Shown: positions 1-5,260 of the stretch, piece by piece
Layout of the letters: each line of letters begins with the position of its first letter
Position numbering within the stretch: position 1 is the stretch's first letter
Assembly: GCA_030591105.1 (NCBI GenBank)
Contig: JAUVBS010000180.1
Span: forward strand, 1 to 5,260
DNA from: a bacterium
GTDB lineage: Bacteria > Krumholzibacteriota > Krumholzibacteriia > LZORAL124-64-63
Length of the DNA: 5,260 bases
Direction: 5' to 3'
Notes under the pieces: generated by a model
What the model saw: the letters and a program-made list of their open reading frames with translations, nothing else
Databases searched by the model: none
Told to the model about the DNA's origin: nothing
Translations under genes and position numbers: made by a program

Positions 1-1523
1 AAGACCTGTTTCTTGTTGCGCAGGTTGCTCAGGGCCCGGATCAGGTGGTTACGGGTCGTGGCAGGCTCGATGACGTCGTCGAGATAACCCAGGCCGGCGG
101 CGATGTATGGATTGGCGTACGACGCGTTGTACTCGTCGACCAGGCGCTTGCGCTCCGTATCCGGGTCGGCCGCCGCGGCCAGTTCGCGACCAAAGAGGAT
201 ATTCACTGCACCGTCCGGACCCATCACCGCCAGTTCGGCCTGGGGCCAGGCGACGTTGTAGTCGGCCCGGATATGCTTGCTGTTCATCACGTCGTACGCA
301 CCGCCGTAAGCCTTGCGTGTGATGACCGTCAGCTTGGGCACCGTCGCCTCGCAAAAGGCGTACAGCAGTTTTGCGCCGTGCTTGATGATGCCGCCGAACT
401 CCTGATCGGTGCCGGGCAAGAACCCCGGTACGTCCTCGAAGACCACCAGCGGTACGTTGAAACAATCGCAGGTCCGTACGAAACGGGCGCCCTTCTGGCT
501 CGAGAGGATATCCAACACCCCTGCCTGTTGCTTGGGCTGGTTGGCGACGATGCCGACCGGCTGCCCGTCCAGCCGCGCAAATCCACAGATCAAGTTCTGT
601 GCGTGGCGCGGCTGCACCTCCATGAAGTCACCCTCGTCGATCACCAGCCGGATGACCTCGAGCATGTCGTACGGCTTGCGGTGGTCGTCCGGCACGATGC
701 CGTTGAGCTTCTCGTCACGGCGGTCCGGCGTGTCGTTGGGTACGATGCGCGGCGGCTGCTCGAGGTTGTTCTGCGGCAGGAAGCTGAGTAGTCGGCGGGT
801 CATCAACAAACAGTCCTGGTCGCTGGCGGCCATGAAATGGGCCACGCCACTGCGGGTCGAATGCGTGTCCGCGCCGCCGAGTTCCTCGAAGGTCACGTCT
901 TCACCGGTGACCATCGTGATCACGTTCGGTCCGGTCACGAACATGTAGCTGGTCTTGTCGACCATGAGGGTAAAGTCGGTGATCGCCGGGGAGTAGACCG
1001 CACCGCCGGCGCACGGCCCGAGGATCGCCGAGATCTGCGGCACGACCCCCGAGGCGATGGTGTTGCGCCAGAATATCTCCGCGTAGCCGGCCAGAGACTT
1101 GACCCCTTCCTGGATACGCGCGCCGCCGCTGTCGTTCAATCCGATGACCGGGCAGCCGTTCTCGAGGGCTTGGTCCATAATACGGCAGATCTTCAGCGCG
1201 TTCGACTCGCTCATCGAACCACCGAAAACCGTGAAATCTTGCGCGAAGACGTAGATCTGTCGTCCGTCGATCTTGCCGACGCCGGTGACGATGCCGTCGC
1301 CGACCGGTTTTCTTTTCTCCATCCCCAACTCGCTGCAGCGATGCGTGACGAAGACCCCGGTTTCGTTGAAACTACCTTCGTCCAACAGCAGGTGAATGCG
1401 CTCACGTGCGGTTAGCCGGCCTTTGGCGTGAATCTTGGCGACTCTTTCTTCACCGCCGCCTAGCAACGCCTCGGCGCGCAACTGCTCGAGATGCTCCAGC
1501 TTCGACTGGAAATCGTTGGCCAT
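1..1523 (-). CDS. pccB: Acyl-CoA carboxylase beta subunit, probably propionyl-CoA carboxylase (3' end cut by window edge)
   Basis: Carboxyltransferase subunit of a biotin-dependent acyl-CoA carboxylase. It moves carboxyl from carboxybiotin to the alpha carbon of an acyl-CoA, most likely propionyl-CoA to (S)-methylmalonyl-CoA, in the cytoplasm with a biotin carboxylase/carrier alpha subunit not in this window. The minus-strand frame is open from an ATG at 1523-1521 to the edge (507 codons); the family is usually about 510-540 residues, so only a short C-terminal tail is missing. N-terminal crotonase-like domain: [11 protein letters not shown] near residue 33, [13 protein letters not shown] at 129-141, [12 protein letters not shown] at 169-180. 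C-terminal domain: [16 protein letters not shown] at 363-378 and [19 protein letters not shown] at 403-421. Asp411 in GGAYDVM matches the position where PccB enzymes carry Asp and related carboxylases carry Ile or Cys, which favours propionyl-CoA as substrate (from memory of the family). AGGAG at 1530-1534, six bases upstream, supports the start. Methylmalonyl-CoA decarboxylase alpha subunits are close relatives and a less likely alternative. Confidence 0.93.
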   Translation of the reverse strand, partial: MANDFQSKLEHLEQLRAEALLGGGEERVAKIHAKGRLTARERIHLLLDEGSFNETGVFVTHRCSELGMEKRKPVGDGIVTGVGKIDGRQIYVFAQDFTVFGGSMSESNALKICRIMDQALENGCPVIGLNDSGGARIQEGVKSLAGYAEIFWRNTIASGVVPQISAILGPCAGGAVYSPAITDFTLMVDKTSYMFVTGPNVITMVTGEDVTFEELGGADTHSTRSGVAHFMAASDQDCLLMTRRLLSFLPQNNLEQPPRIVPNDTPDRRDEKLNGIVPDDHRKPYDMLEVIRLVIDEGDFMEVQPRHAQNLICGFARLDGQPVGIVANQPKQQAGVLDILSSQKGARFVRTCDCFNVPLVVFEDVPGFLPGTDQEFGGIIKHGAKLLYAFCEATVPKLTVITRKAYGGAYDVMNSKHIRADYNVAWPQAELAVMGPDGAVNILFGRELAAAADPDTERKRLVDEYNASYANPYIAAGLGYLDDVIEPATTRNHLIRALSNLRNKKQV

Positions 1524-1591
1524 CGGTCACTCCTGTCCGCGGCGATGCGCGGCGAGAGTCAAGGGGAGGGTGCGCAGTCCAGAGACGTATG

Positions 1592-1621
1592 ATCGTAAAG
1601 CAGGTATGGGGTAGGGGTCAA
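1592..1621 (-). promoter_or_regulatory. Candidate sigma70-type promoter for the carboxylase gene
   Basis: Reading the minus strand, TTGACC (1621-1616, five of six matches to the -35 consensus) is followed after 18 bases by TACGAT (1597-1592, four of six matches to the -10 consensus). Transcription would begin near 1585 and give a leader of about 60 bases, with AGGAG at 1530-1534 just before the ATG. A 5-bp GC hairpin (1537-1541 with 1548-1552) lies directly upstream of the ribosome binding site and could tune translation. The promoter would let the carboxylase gene be expressed independently of the kinase gene, which ends 27 bases before it. I see no convincing terminator between the two genes, so read-through is also possible. 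The call rests on consensus matching only. Confidence 0.4.
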
Positions 1622-1647
1622 GGTGCATACAGTCGCCGCGGTCCAAC

Positions 1648-2973
1648 CTAGGCCTTCTGCTCCATCTGGCGGACCAGGACCCGTTCGATGACCCGTGCTA
1701 GCTCGAAATGGCTGACTGGCTTGACAACGAACTCGCGAATACCGAGATCGCGAGCCTGTTGTTCGTTGAAGCTCTCGCGGAAACCGGTGGCCAGAATGAC
1801 CGGCAAATCGGGCCGGATCGCGATCAGTTCGCGAGCGAGTTTGACCCCCGAAATATGCTGCATGATCTGATCGGTGATGACCACGTCGTATGCGTCTGGC
1901 TGGCGTTCGAAATCTGTCAACGCCTGGCGACCATCGGTAAAAATGGTCACCGCGTAGCCGAGTTTTTCTAAACCGGCTTTACCAACGCGTGAGACCATCG
2001 GCTCGTCGTCTACGAACAGTACGCGGGCGCGACCCAACGGCGCCACGGCCACCGCGGCCGTTGCTGGCGGCTCGTCACTCTCGATGCTCCAGGCGATCAC
2101 GGGGAAGAAGATGTCGAATCGTGTGCCGTGGCCCGGTTGGCTGTAGGGGATCGTCGCCCCGTCGTGATCTTCGAGAATACGGTAGACCGTGCTCAGACCG
2201 AGACCGAGTCCGGCACCGTCCTTGCGCGCGGAAAAATACGGCTCGAAGATGTGGGAGAGGGTAGCACGGTCCATGCCGCGTCCGTCGTCGCGGACCGAGA
2301 GCTGCACGTACTTGCCTGGCTCGAGGTTCGAAGGCACGGCCTCCCGCCAGTTGTCGATCCGGATCTCCTTCAGTCCGATCTCGATGGTGCCGGTGTGTTG
2401 CCGCATGGCGTGGTACGCATTGCTACAGAGGATCATCACCAGCTGCTGGATCTGGGTGGCGCTGGCGAGAACGTGGCCGCAGGCGGGGTCGATATCAGCG
2501 TTGATCACGACCGTCGGCGGCAAGATGTCGCGCAGAAGTTTCAATACGTCTTGTACGACCGTCTGGGCCTGTAGCGGTTTGCGTTGCTGGTCCGCCTGGC
2601 CGTAGAAATCACTCAACTCCTTGATCAGCTCGGCACCTAATTGTCCGGCTCCGAGTACCTGCTCGAGGTCGCGATACTGTGTGCTGTCGCGGTGCACTTC
2701 GCCCATGACCAGGCGCGTGTTGCCGTTGATCACCGAGAGGAGGTTGTTGAAGTTGTGGGCGATGTTGCCGGCGAGGATCCCCACCGCCTCCATCTTGCGG
2801 GCCTGGTGTAGTTGGTCGGTCAGCTGACGCGAACGGCGTCGTTCCGATTCGAGGTTCCGGGTCAGCCGGCGCTGACCGAACCAGCCGACCACCAGCGCCG
2901 CCATCGCTGTCAAGAAGAGAACAGCCAAAACGGCCAAGAGCCAGGCGGGCACCGTGCTGAGGACAGCCGACAT
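1648..2973 (-). CDS. Membrane-anchored hybrid histidine kinase with C-terminal receiver domain
   Basis: A 441-residue two-component hybrid kinase. One hydrophobic segment (about residues 8-32) followed by WFGQRRLTR suggests an inner-membrane anchor with the rest in the cytoplasm. A charged, probably coiled-coil stretch (about 36-60) leads straight into the HisKA dimerisation domain, with phospho-accepting His73 in IAHNFNNLL. The ATPase domain has an N-box (SNAYHAM, Asn185), G1 box (DDGRGM, 229-234), F-box (IFEPYFSA, 242-249), G2 box (GAGLGLGLS, 253-261) and GHGTRF (281-286). The receiver (about 316-435) has acidic pair Asp322/Asp323, phospho-acceptor Asp368, Thr396 and Lys418. All kinase and receiver motifs are present, but there is no PAS, GAF, HAMP or periplasmic domain and no output domain, so the signal and the partner (Hpt protein or separate regulator) are unknown. 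The residue after His73 is Asn, where Asp or Glu is usual. The ATG at 2973 has GGGAGG (2987-2982) eight bases upstream. The neighbouring carboxylase gene, same strand, starts 124 bp downstream. Confidence 0.93.
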   Translation of the reverse strand: MSAVLSTVPAWLLAVLAVLFLTAMAALVVGWFGQRRLTRNLESERRRSRQLTDQLHQARKMEAVGILAGNIAHNFNNLLSVINGNTRLVMGEVHRDSTQYRDLEQVLGAGQLGAELIKELSDFYGQADQQRKPLQAQTVVQDVLKLLRDILPPTVVINADIDPACGHVLASATQIQQLVMILCSNAYHAMRQHTGTIEIGLKEIRIDNWREAVPSNLEPGKYVQLSVRDDGRGMDRATLSHIFEPYFSARKDGAGLGLGLSTVYRILEDHDGATIPYSQPGHGTRFDIFFPVIAWSIESDEPPATAAVAVAPLGRARVLFVDDEPMVSRVGKAGLEKLGYAVTIFTDGRQALTDFERQPDAYDVVITDQIMQHISGVKLARELIAIRPDLPVILATGFRESFNEQQARDLGIREFVVKPVSHFELARVIERVLVRQMEQKA

Positions 2974-3006
2974 TTCAAGAGCCTCCCACCCGTTAGGTAC
3001 GGACTT

Positions 3007-3069
3007 CGGACCGATAGCGTGTCCACTGCGGCGGTCCGCTGGCCGCGGACGTCTGGGCTGCGAGTCCGC
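3007..3069 (-). promoter_or_regulatory. Possible alternative-hairpin leader of the kinase mRNA
   Basis: Read on the minus strand, four short segments occur in order: GCGGAC (3069-3064), GTCCGC (3050-3045), GCGGACC (3039-3033) and GGTCCG (3012-3007). Segment 1 can pair with 2, 2 with 3 (6 bp, 5-base loop), and 3 with 4, so the pairings exclude one another as in attenuator-type leaders. The arms are only 6 bp, and in GC-rich DNA such matches arise easily by chance. No leader peptide or U-tract accompanies them. Confidence 0.2.
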
Positions 3070-3184
3070 CGTCGTCGGTCGACGTTAACCTGCAGTACTC
3101 ATCAAGAGCCTGGTGCAGAGGCCTGGGATGAAGTCTGACGGCACTTTTCCGCGACGACCACTCACCCATAGTCCGGGTTATCGG

Positions 3185-3236
3185 TGGCGACGGTCCCCTA
3201 CGCTAAATGATAGAGACATTGTCATGGCCGTCGCCA
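3185..3236. repeat. Perfect 9-bp inverted repeat in the divergent promoter region
   Basis: TGGCGACGG (3185-3193) and CCGTCGCCA (3228-3236) are exact reverse complements separated by 34 bp of more AT-rich sequence. The arm centres are 43 bp apart, close to four helical turns, so two protein-bound half-sites would lie on the same face of the DNA. The repeat brackets the candidate -10 of the kinase gene, and its right arm lies between candidate -35 and -10 elements of the rightward promoter. An operator for a regulator of both genes is the simplest guess. As RNA it could form a stem with a large loop, but no U-tract follows, so a terminator is unlikely. Confidence 0.45.
3207..3212 (-). promoter_or_regulatory. 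Candidate -10 element for the kinase gene
   Basis: On the minus strand 3212-3207 reads TATCAT, five of six matches to TATAAT. At 16-18 bases upstream the sequence is GC-rich and only poorly like TTGACA (best TGGCGA, 3236-3231, which is part of the inverted-repeat arm). A promoter with a weak -35 helped by an activator would look like this. The kinase start lies about 230 bases downstream. Weak evidence. Confidence 0.22.
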
Positions 3237-3244
3237 GGTAAAAT
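3219..3244 (+). promoter_or_regulatory. Candidate rightward promoter elements upstream of the crotonase gene
   Basis: TTGTCA (3219-3224) and TAAAAT (3239-3244) each match the sigma70 consensus in five of six positions, but only 14 bases separate them, shorter than the usual 16-18. Either element may be used with a different partner, or the promoter may need a regulator that corrects the geometry, as MerR-type activators do at over-long spacers. The right arm of the inverted repeat fills most of the spacer. Transcription would begin about 170 bases before the crotonase start. Confidence 0.25.
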
Positions 3245-3407
3245 TCGGTAATCCCTGCTGCGGCGCCGATGTACTGGACCGTAAGATCCGGAATCGAACC
3301 GCCGCCCCGCGCCGGCAAACTGCGATTGCGGACATCTGCTGGGCCTGTTAGGGTCTGCGGAAGTGGCGGTAACCTCGACTACGCCGGCTGTCTCGGTAAT
3401 CCTGCAC

Positions 3408-3415
3408 GGAAGGGA
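3408..3415 (+). promoter_or_regulatory. Ribosome binding site fixing a TTG start
   Basis: GGAAGGGA ends eight bases before the TTG at 3424-3426. The reading frame has no ATG near its N-terminus, and the crotonase family begins at just this point, so this site supports the rare TTG start. Confidence 0.75.
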
Positions 3416-3423
3416 ACAACACC

Positions 3424-4206
3424 TTGGCCTACCACAATCTGCTGATCGAGACCGCTGATTCGATCGCCACGCTGACGGTGAACCGACCGGACAAGCTCAA
3501 CGCTCTCAACGGTGAAACCATCGAGGAACTTCACGCTTGTGTCAACGCGTTGCGCGGTGACGCGGCGGTGCGGGTCGTTGTGATCACCGGTGCCGGTCAG
3601 AAGGCCTTCGTCGCCGGCGCCGACATCGAGGAGCTCTCACAGCTGACCGCCGTGATGGCCGAGACCCTTGCCACCCGGGGGCAGGAATTGATGTGGAAGA
3701 TAGAGAACCTGGGTAAGCCGGTCATCGCCGCGGTCAACGGTTACGCCCTCGGTGGCGGCTGTGAACTGGCGCTCGCCTGCAACTTCCGCTACGCCTCGAG
3801 CAATGCCCAGCTCGGCCTACCCGAAACCGGTCTCGGGCTGATTCCGGGTTACGGCGGTACGCAACGGCTGCCGCGCTTGATCGGCCGGGGACGGGCGTGC
3901 GAGATGATTCTGACCGGCACGACGTTGACTGCAGAACAGGCACTGGCTGCCGGTCTGGTCAACCGGGTGTTAGAGCCGCCGCAACTACTGCCGGCGGTTC
4001 TGGAAGTCGCCGGTGCGCTGGCGAGCAGATCGACCGGTACGTTGCGGTTGGCCCTCAAAGCGATCAACGAGGGGGCCAACATGACTCTCGATGCCGCTTG
4101 TAGGTTGGAGTCGGCCCTGTTCGGTGTGTGTGGTGGCAGTGACGATGCGCGCGAGGGGTGCGCCGCGTTTCTCGAGAAGCGCAAACCGAAATTCGGCAAC
4201 AGTTAG
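3424..4206 (+). CDS. Enoyl-CoA hydratase (crotonase family)
   Basis: A 260-residue cytoplasmic crotonase, the normal family length. It should add water across the double bond of a 2-enoyl-CoA such as crotonyl-CoA to give 3-hydroxyacyl-CoA, in beta-oxidation or branched-chain and aromatic acyl-CoA breakdown. Visible motifs: LTVNRPDKLNALN (17-29), typical of the N-terminal fold; oxyanion-hole segment FVAGADIEEL (62-71); second oxyanion region NGYALGGGCELALACN (105-120); and GLPETGLGLIPGYGGTQRLPR (131-151). Both catalytic glutamates of true hydratases are present, Glu114 and Glu134, 20 residues apart like Glu144/Glu164 in the rat enzyme, so hydratase activity is more likely than isomerase or dehalogenase activity. 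The C-terminus (FLEKRKPKF) is also typical. The start is TTG, supported by a Shine-Dalgarno sequence and family alignment. Chain-length preference cannot be read from the sequence; short-chain crotonase is the best guess. A terminator-like hairpin about 70 bases after the stop suggests the gene is separate from the oxidoreductase genes that follow. Confidence 0.93.
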   Translation: MAYHNLLIETADSIATLTVNRPDKLNALNGETIEELHACVNALRGDAAVRVVVITGAGQKAFVAGADIEELSQLTAVMAETLATRGQELMWKIENLGKPVIAAVNGYALGGGCELALACNFRYASSNAQLGLPETGLGLIPGYGGTQRLPRLIGRGRACEMILTGTTLTAEQALAAGLVNRVLEPPQLLPAVLEVAGALASRSTGTLRLALKAINEGANMTLDAACRLESALFGVCGGSDDAREGCAAFLEKRKPKFGNS

Positions 4207-4278
4207 CCCGGACTATGAGCGCGGCTGAAGCGGCGTACCATCGGTTGCCGGCGGTGTTATCGTCGTATCCAAAGGGTA

Positions 4279-4320
4279 CGGGATCGGACATAACCGGTCC
4301 CGCGTAACTAGTTCTTTCTA
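4279..4320 (+). terminator. Terminator-like hairpin after the crotonase gene
   Basis: CGGGATCGG (4279-4287) and CCGGTCCCG (4294-4302) form a 9-bp stem with one T-G wobble and a 6-base loop (ACATAA). Downstream, GTTCTTTCT (4311-4319) is T-rich but interrupted and begins eight bases after the stem, so this is an imperfect intrinsic terminator. It lies 72 bases after the crotonase stop and 85 bases before the ferredoxin ATG, and would divide the two transcription units. The rest of 4207-4387 holds no gene and no convincing promoter that I can see. Confidence 0.45.
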
Positions 4321-4375
4321 ACCCGTTGCTCAGTGACTATTTTTGGCTGACGAACAGCGTGATCATCAGCCTGCC

Positions 4376-4379
4376 GAGG
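4376..4379 (+). promoter_or_regulatory. Ribosome binding site choosing the ferredoxin ATG
   Basis: GAGG lies eight bases before the ATG at 4388-4390. A longer reading from TTG at 4343 would add 15 residues, but it has no Shine-Dalgarno sequence, and the added residues are hydrophilic and foreign to the ferredoxin fold. The ATG is therefore preferred. Confidence 0.65.
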
Positions 4380-4387
4380 TGAAATTC

Positions 4388-4618
4388 ATGACCGACAAGA
4401 CCACGCTCACCGAGCCTCTTCTGGAGATCGATCCAGAACTCTGTAAGGGATGCCAACTCTGCCTGGCGGTCTGCCCCAAGAGCGTGATCGCGGTCAGCGA
4501 CAAGCTCAATAGCTCGAGCTACCACCCGGCCTACTACCTGGGTGCCGACTGCAACGGCTGCGGGCTCTGTTTCTACGCCTGTCCCGAACCGGGCGCCATC
4601 CGTGTCGTCAAACCGTAA
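4388..4618 (+). CDS. Ferredoxin-type delta subunit (two [4Fe-4S]) of a 2-oxoacid:ferredoxin oxidoreductase
   Basis: A 76-residue dicluster ferredoxin, the size of KorD/VorD/PorD-type delta subunits. Two CxxCxxCxxxCP motifs are complete: Cys19, 22, 25 and 29 ([12 protein letters not shown]) and Cys55, 58, 61 and 65 ([12 protein letters not shown]). As in all such ferredoxins, the fourth Cys of each motif is expected to serve the other cluster, giving two [4Fe-4S] centres. It should carry electrons from the thiamine diphosphate site to external ferredoxin in the cytoplasm. The residues between the motifs (about 30-54) are longer than in clostridial ferredoxins, with a Tyr-rich turn ([10 protein letters not shown]), as is common in delta subunits. 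The VorB-like alpha gene follows after 28 bases on the same strand, so the two are almost certainly co-transcribed and co-assembled. A free ferredoxin is less likely, given that neighbour. Confidence 0.9.
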   Translation: MTDKTTLTEPLLEIDPELCKGCQLCLAVCPKSVIAVSDKLNSSSYHPAYYLGADCNGCGLCFYACPEPGAIRVVKP

Positions 4619-4646
4619 TCGGCCCAACCCGATCGGGGGATAGTCC

Positions 4647-5260
4647 ATGGCCAGACAGTTCATGAAGGGCAACGACGCGATCATCGTCGGGGCACTTGCT
4701 GCGGGTTGCCGAGCCTACTACGGCTACCCGATTACCCCTGCGAGTGAGATTGCCCACGCGGCTTCTCTGCACTTCCCGGCCCTCGGTGGCGCCTTCATCC
4801 AGGCCGAGAGCGAGGTGGCTGCGATCAACATGGTGTATGGAACCGCCGGCATGGGTATCCGCACCATGACCGCTTCTTCGAGCCCCGGGTTCAGTCTCAA
4901 GCAGGAGGGGCTCTCGTACGCCGCCGGTTCGGAGCTGCCGTTGGTCGTGGTGAACATCGACCGCGGCGGGCCCGGCCTGGGCAACATCGCGCCGGAGCAG
5001 GCGGATTACTTCCAGGTCACCAAGGGCGGTGGTCACGGCAACTACCGTCTGATCGCTCTGGCACCCAACGGGGCGCAGGAGATGTGTGATCTGACCATGC
5101 TCGCCTTCGATCTGGCCGACAAGTACCGCAATCCGGCTTGTATCCTGGCCGACGGCATCACCGGACAGATGATGGAGGCGGTCGAGATTCCCCAAGCGAA
5201 ACCGCTGGCATACGACCATACCGATTGGGCGGTGCGCGGTGATGCCGCCACCAGCAAGAA
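4647..5260 (+). CDS. vorB: 2-oxoacid:ferredoxin oxidoreductase alpha subunit, VorB-like (3' end cut by window edge)
   Basis: First 204 codons of the alpha subunit of a thiamine-diphosphate 2-oxoacid:ferredoxin oxidoreductase, which converts a 2-oxoacid plus CoA to acyl-CoA, CO2 and reduced ferredoxin, reversibly in some organisms. The family is about 350-380 residues, so the C-terminal part lies beyond the window. Motifs in order: [16 protein letters not shown] (6-21), GYPITPASE (26-34; its Thr matches the substrate-contacting Thr of pyruvate:ferredoxin oxidoreductase), [14 protein letters not shown] (52-65), [17 protein letters not shown] (75-91), [18 protein letters not shown] (106-123) and KGGGHGNYR (126-134). 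This pattern is closest to archaeal and bacterial VorB (branched-chain 2-oxoacid type); KorA (2-oxoglutarate) is the main alternative, and substrate cannot be settled from this part. The start is supported by GGGGGA (4635-4640), six bases before the ATG. The TPP-binding beta subunit gene is expected immediately to the right. Confidence 0.9.
   Translation, partial: MARQFMKGNDAIIVGALAAGCRAYYGYPITPASEIAHAASLHFPALGGAFIQAESEVAAINMVYGTAGMGIRTMTASSSPGFSLKQEGLSYAAGSELPLVVVNIDRGGPGLGNIAPEQADYFQVTKGGGHGNYRLIALAPNGAQEMCDLTMLAFDLADKYRNPACILADGITGQMMEAVEIPQAKPLAYDHTDWAVRGDAATSK

Larger units (their letters stand above)
2974..3423. other. Divergent intergenic region, no gene seen
   Basis: This 450-bp region lies between the leftward kinase gene and the rightward crotonase gene. 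I find no credible coding frame, tRNA or other RNA gene in it. It should hold the promoters of both flanking genes. Its central, more AT-rich part (about 3200-3250) carries the best promoter-like hexamers and is bracketed by a perfect inverted repeat; the kinase-proximal part (about 3000-3090) is GC-rich and contains several short complementary hexamers. The kinase ribosome binding site is at 2982-2987 and that of the crotonase at 3408-3415, so both mRNAs would have leaders of roughly 170-230 bases if transcription starts in the central part. Confidence 0.7.

Noticed and set aside
45..791. Long plus-strand open frame (248 codons) opposite the carboxylase gene
   Set aside because: It is antisense to a clearly recognisable PccB frame, its protein resembles no family I know, and open antisense frames are expected in high-GC coding DNA.
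837..1415. Plus-strand open frame (192 codons) opposite the N-terminal half of the carboxylase gene
   Set aside because: It is a shadow of the PccB coding frame, with no ribosome binding site or recognisable motif.
2128..2574. Plus-strand open frames within the kinase gene (also 1989-2264 and 2189-2605)
   Set aside because: They lie opposite well-conserved kinase motifs and encode low-complexity Arg-rich or unrecognisable peptides.
3034..3050. GTCCGC-TGGCC-GCGGAC hairpin as an intrinsic terminator
   Set aside because: The stem is short and no T-tract follows on either strand.
2812..3138. 108-codon plus-strand frame running from the kinase N-terminus into the intergenic region
   Set aside because: It overlaps the kinase start antisense, its start lacks a Shine-Dalgarno sequence, and its composition is Arg-rich and unlike a folded protein.
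3184..3240. Sigma54-type (-24/-12) promoter near TGGC motifs in the divergent region
   Set aside because: I checked both strands. The GG and GC dinucleotides do not fall at the required 10-base spacing (the closest minus-strand case has GA in place of GC).
4343..4387. Longer ferredoxin start at TTG 4343
   Set aside because: It has no Shine-Dalgarno sequence, and GAGG sits correctly before the ATG at 4388, where the family N-terminus is expected.
4608..5219. 203-codon minus-strand frame opposite the VorB-like gene
   Set aside because: The plus-strand frame has unmistakable 2-oxoacid:ferredoxin oxidoreductase motifs; the antisense frame is a shadow.
1..5260. CRISPR arrays, insertion sequences, tRNA or rRNA genes, phage or toxin-antitoxin genes
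   Set aside because: I looked for regularly spaced repeats, terminal inverted repeats with transposase motifs, and tRNA-like cloverleaf sequences, and saw none.

Overview
The window is high in G+C and carries chromosomal-type metabolic genes. Start codons are ATG or TTG and most have purine-rich Shine-Dalgarno sequences. The protein families (PccB-type carboxyltransferase, crotonase, hybrid histidine kinase, VorB-type 2-oxoacid:ferredoxin oxidoreductase) suggest a Gram-negative bacterium, probably a proteobacterium with anaerobic or microaerobic metabolism. That is an inference from family resemblance; no rRNA or other phylogenetic marker is present.

Layout. Left half, minus strand: an acyl-CoA (probably propionyl-CoA) carboxylase beta subunit runs off the left edge with only its last few codons missing (1-1523). 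Upstream of it is a complete membrane-anchored hybrid histidine kinase/receiver protein (1648-2973). The 124 bp between them hold a plausible promoter for the carboxylase gene. A 450-bp non-coding region (2974-3423) separates this half from the plus-strand half and contains a perfect 9-bp inverted repeat around candidate divergent promoter elements. Right half, plus strand: a crotonase/enoyl-CoA hydratase starting at a TTG (3424-4206), a terminator-like hairpin (4279-4302), a small two-[4Fe-4S] ferredoxin subunit (4388-4618), and the first 204 codons of a VorB-like alpha subunit of a 2-oxoacid:ferredoxin oxidoreductase (4647 to the right edge).

How the genes may work together (inference). VorB-type enzymes oxidatively decarboxylate branched-chain 2-oxoacids to acyl-CoA and reduce ferredoxin, or run in reverse. 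Crotonase hydrates enoyl-CoA intermediates. Propionyl-CoA carboxylase converts the propionyl-CoA end product to methylmalonyl-CoA. Together they fit valine/isoleucine or odd-chain acyl-CoA catabolism feeding the methylmalonyl-CoA route. The ferredoxin and alpha genes form one transcription unit that should continue to the right with the TPP-binding beta subunit and perhaps a gamma subunit. A biotin carboxylase/biotin carrier partner for PccB is expected nearby, possibly beyond the left edge. The kinase may sense the state of this metabolism, but nothing in its sequence names a ligand.

No mobile element, CRISPR array, tRNA, rRNA or clear sign of horizontal transfer was seen. I found no clearly novel system. 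The points most worth a second look are the kinase (no sensor domain, Asn in place of the usual acidic residue after the phospho-accepting His) and the inverted repeat in the divergent intergenic region.
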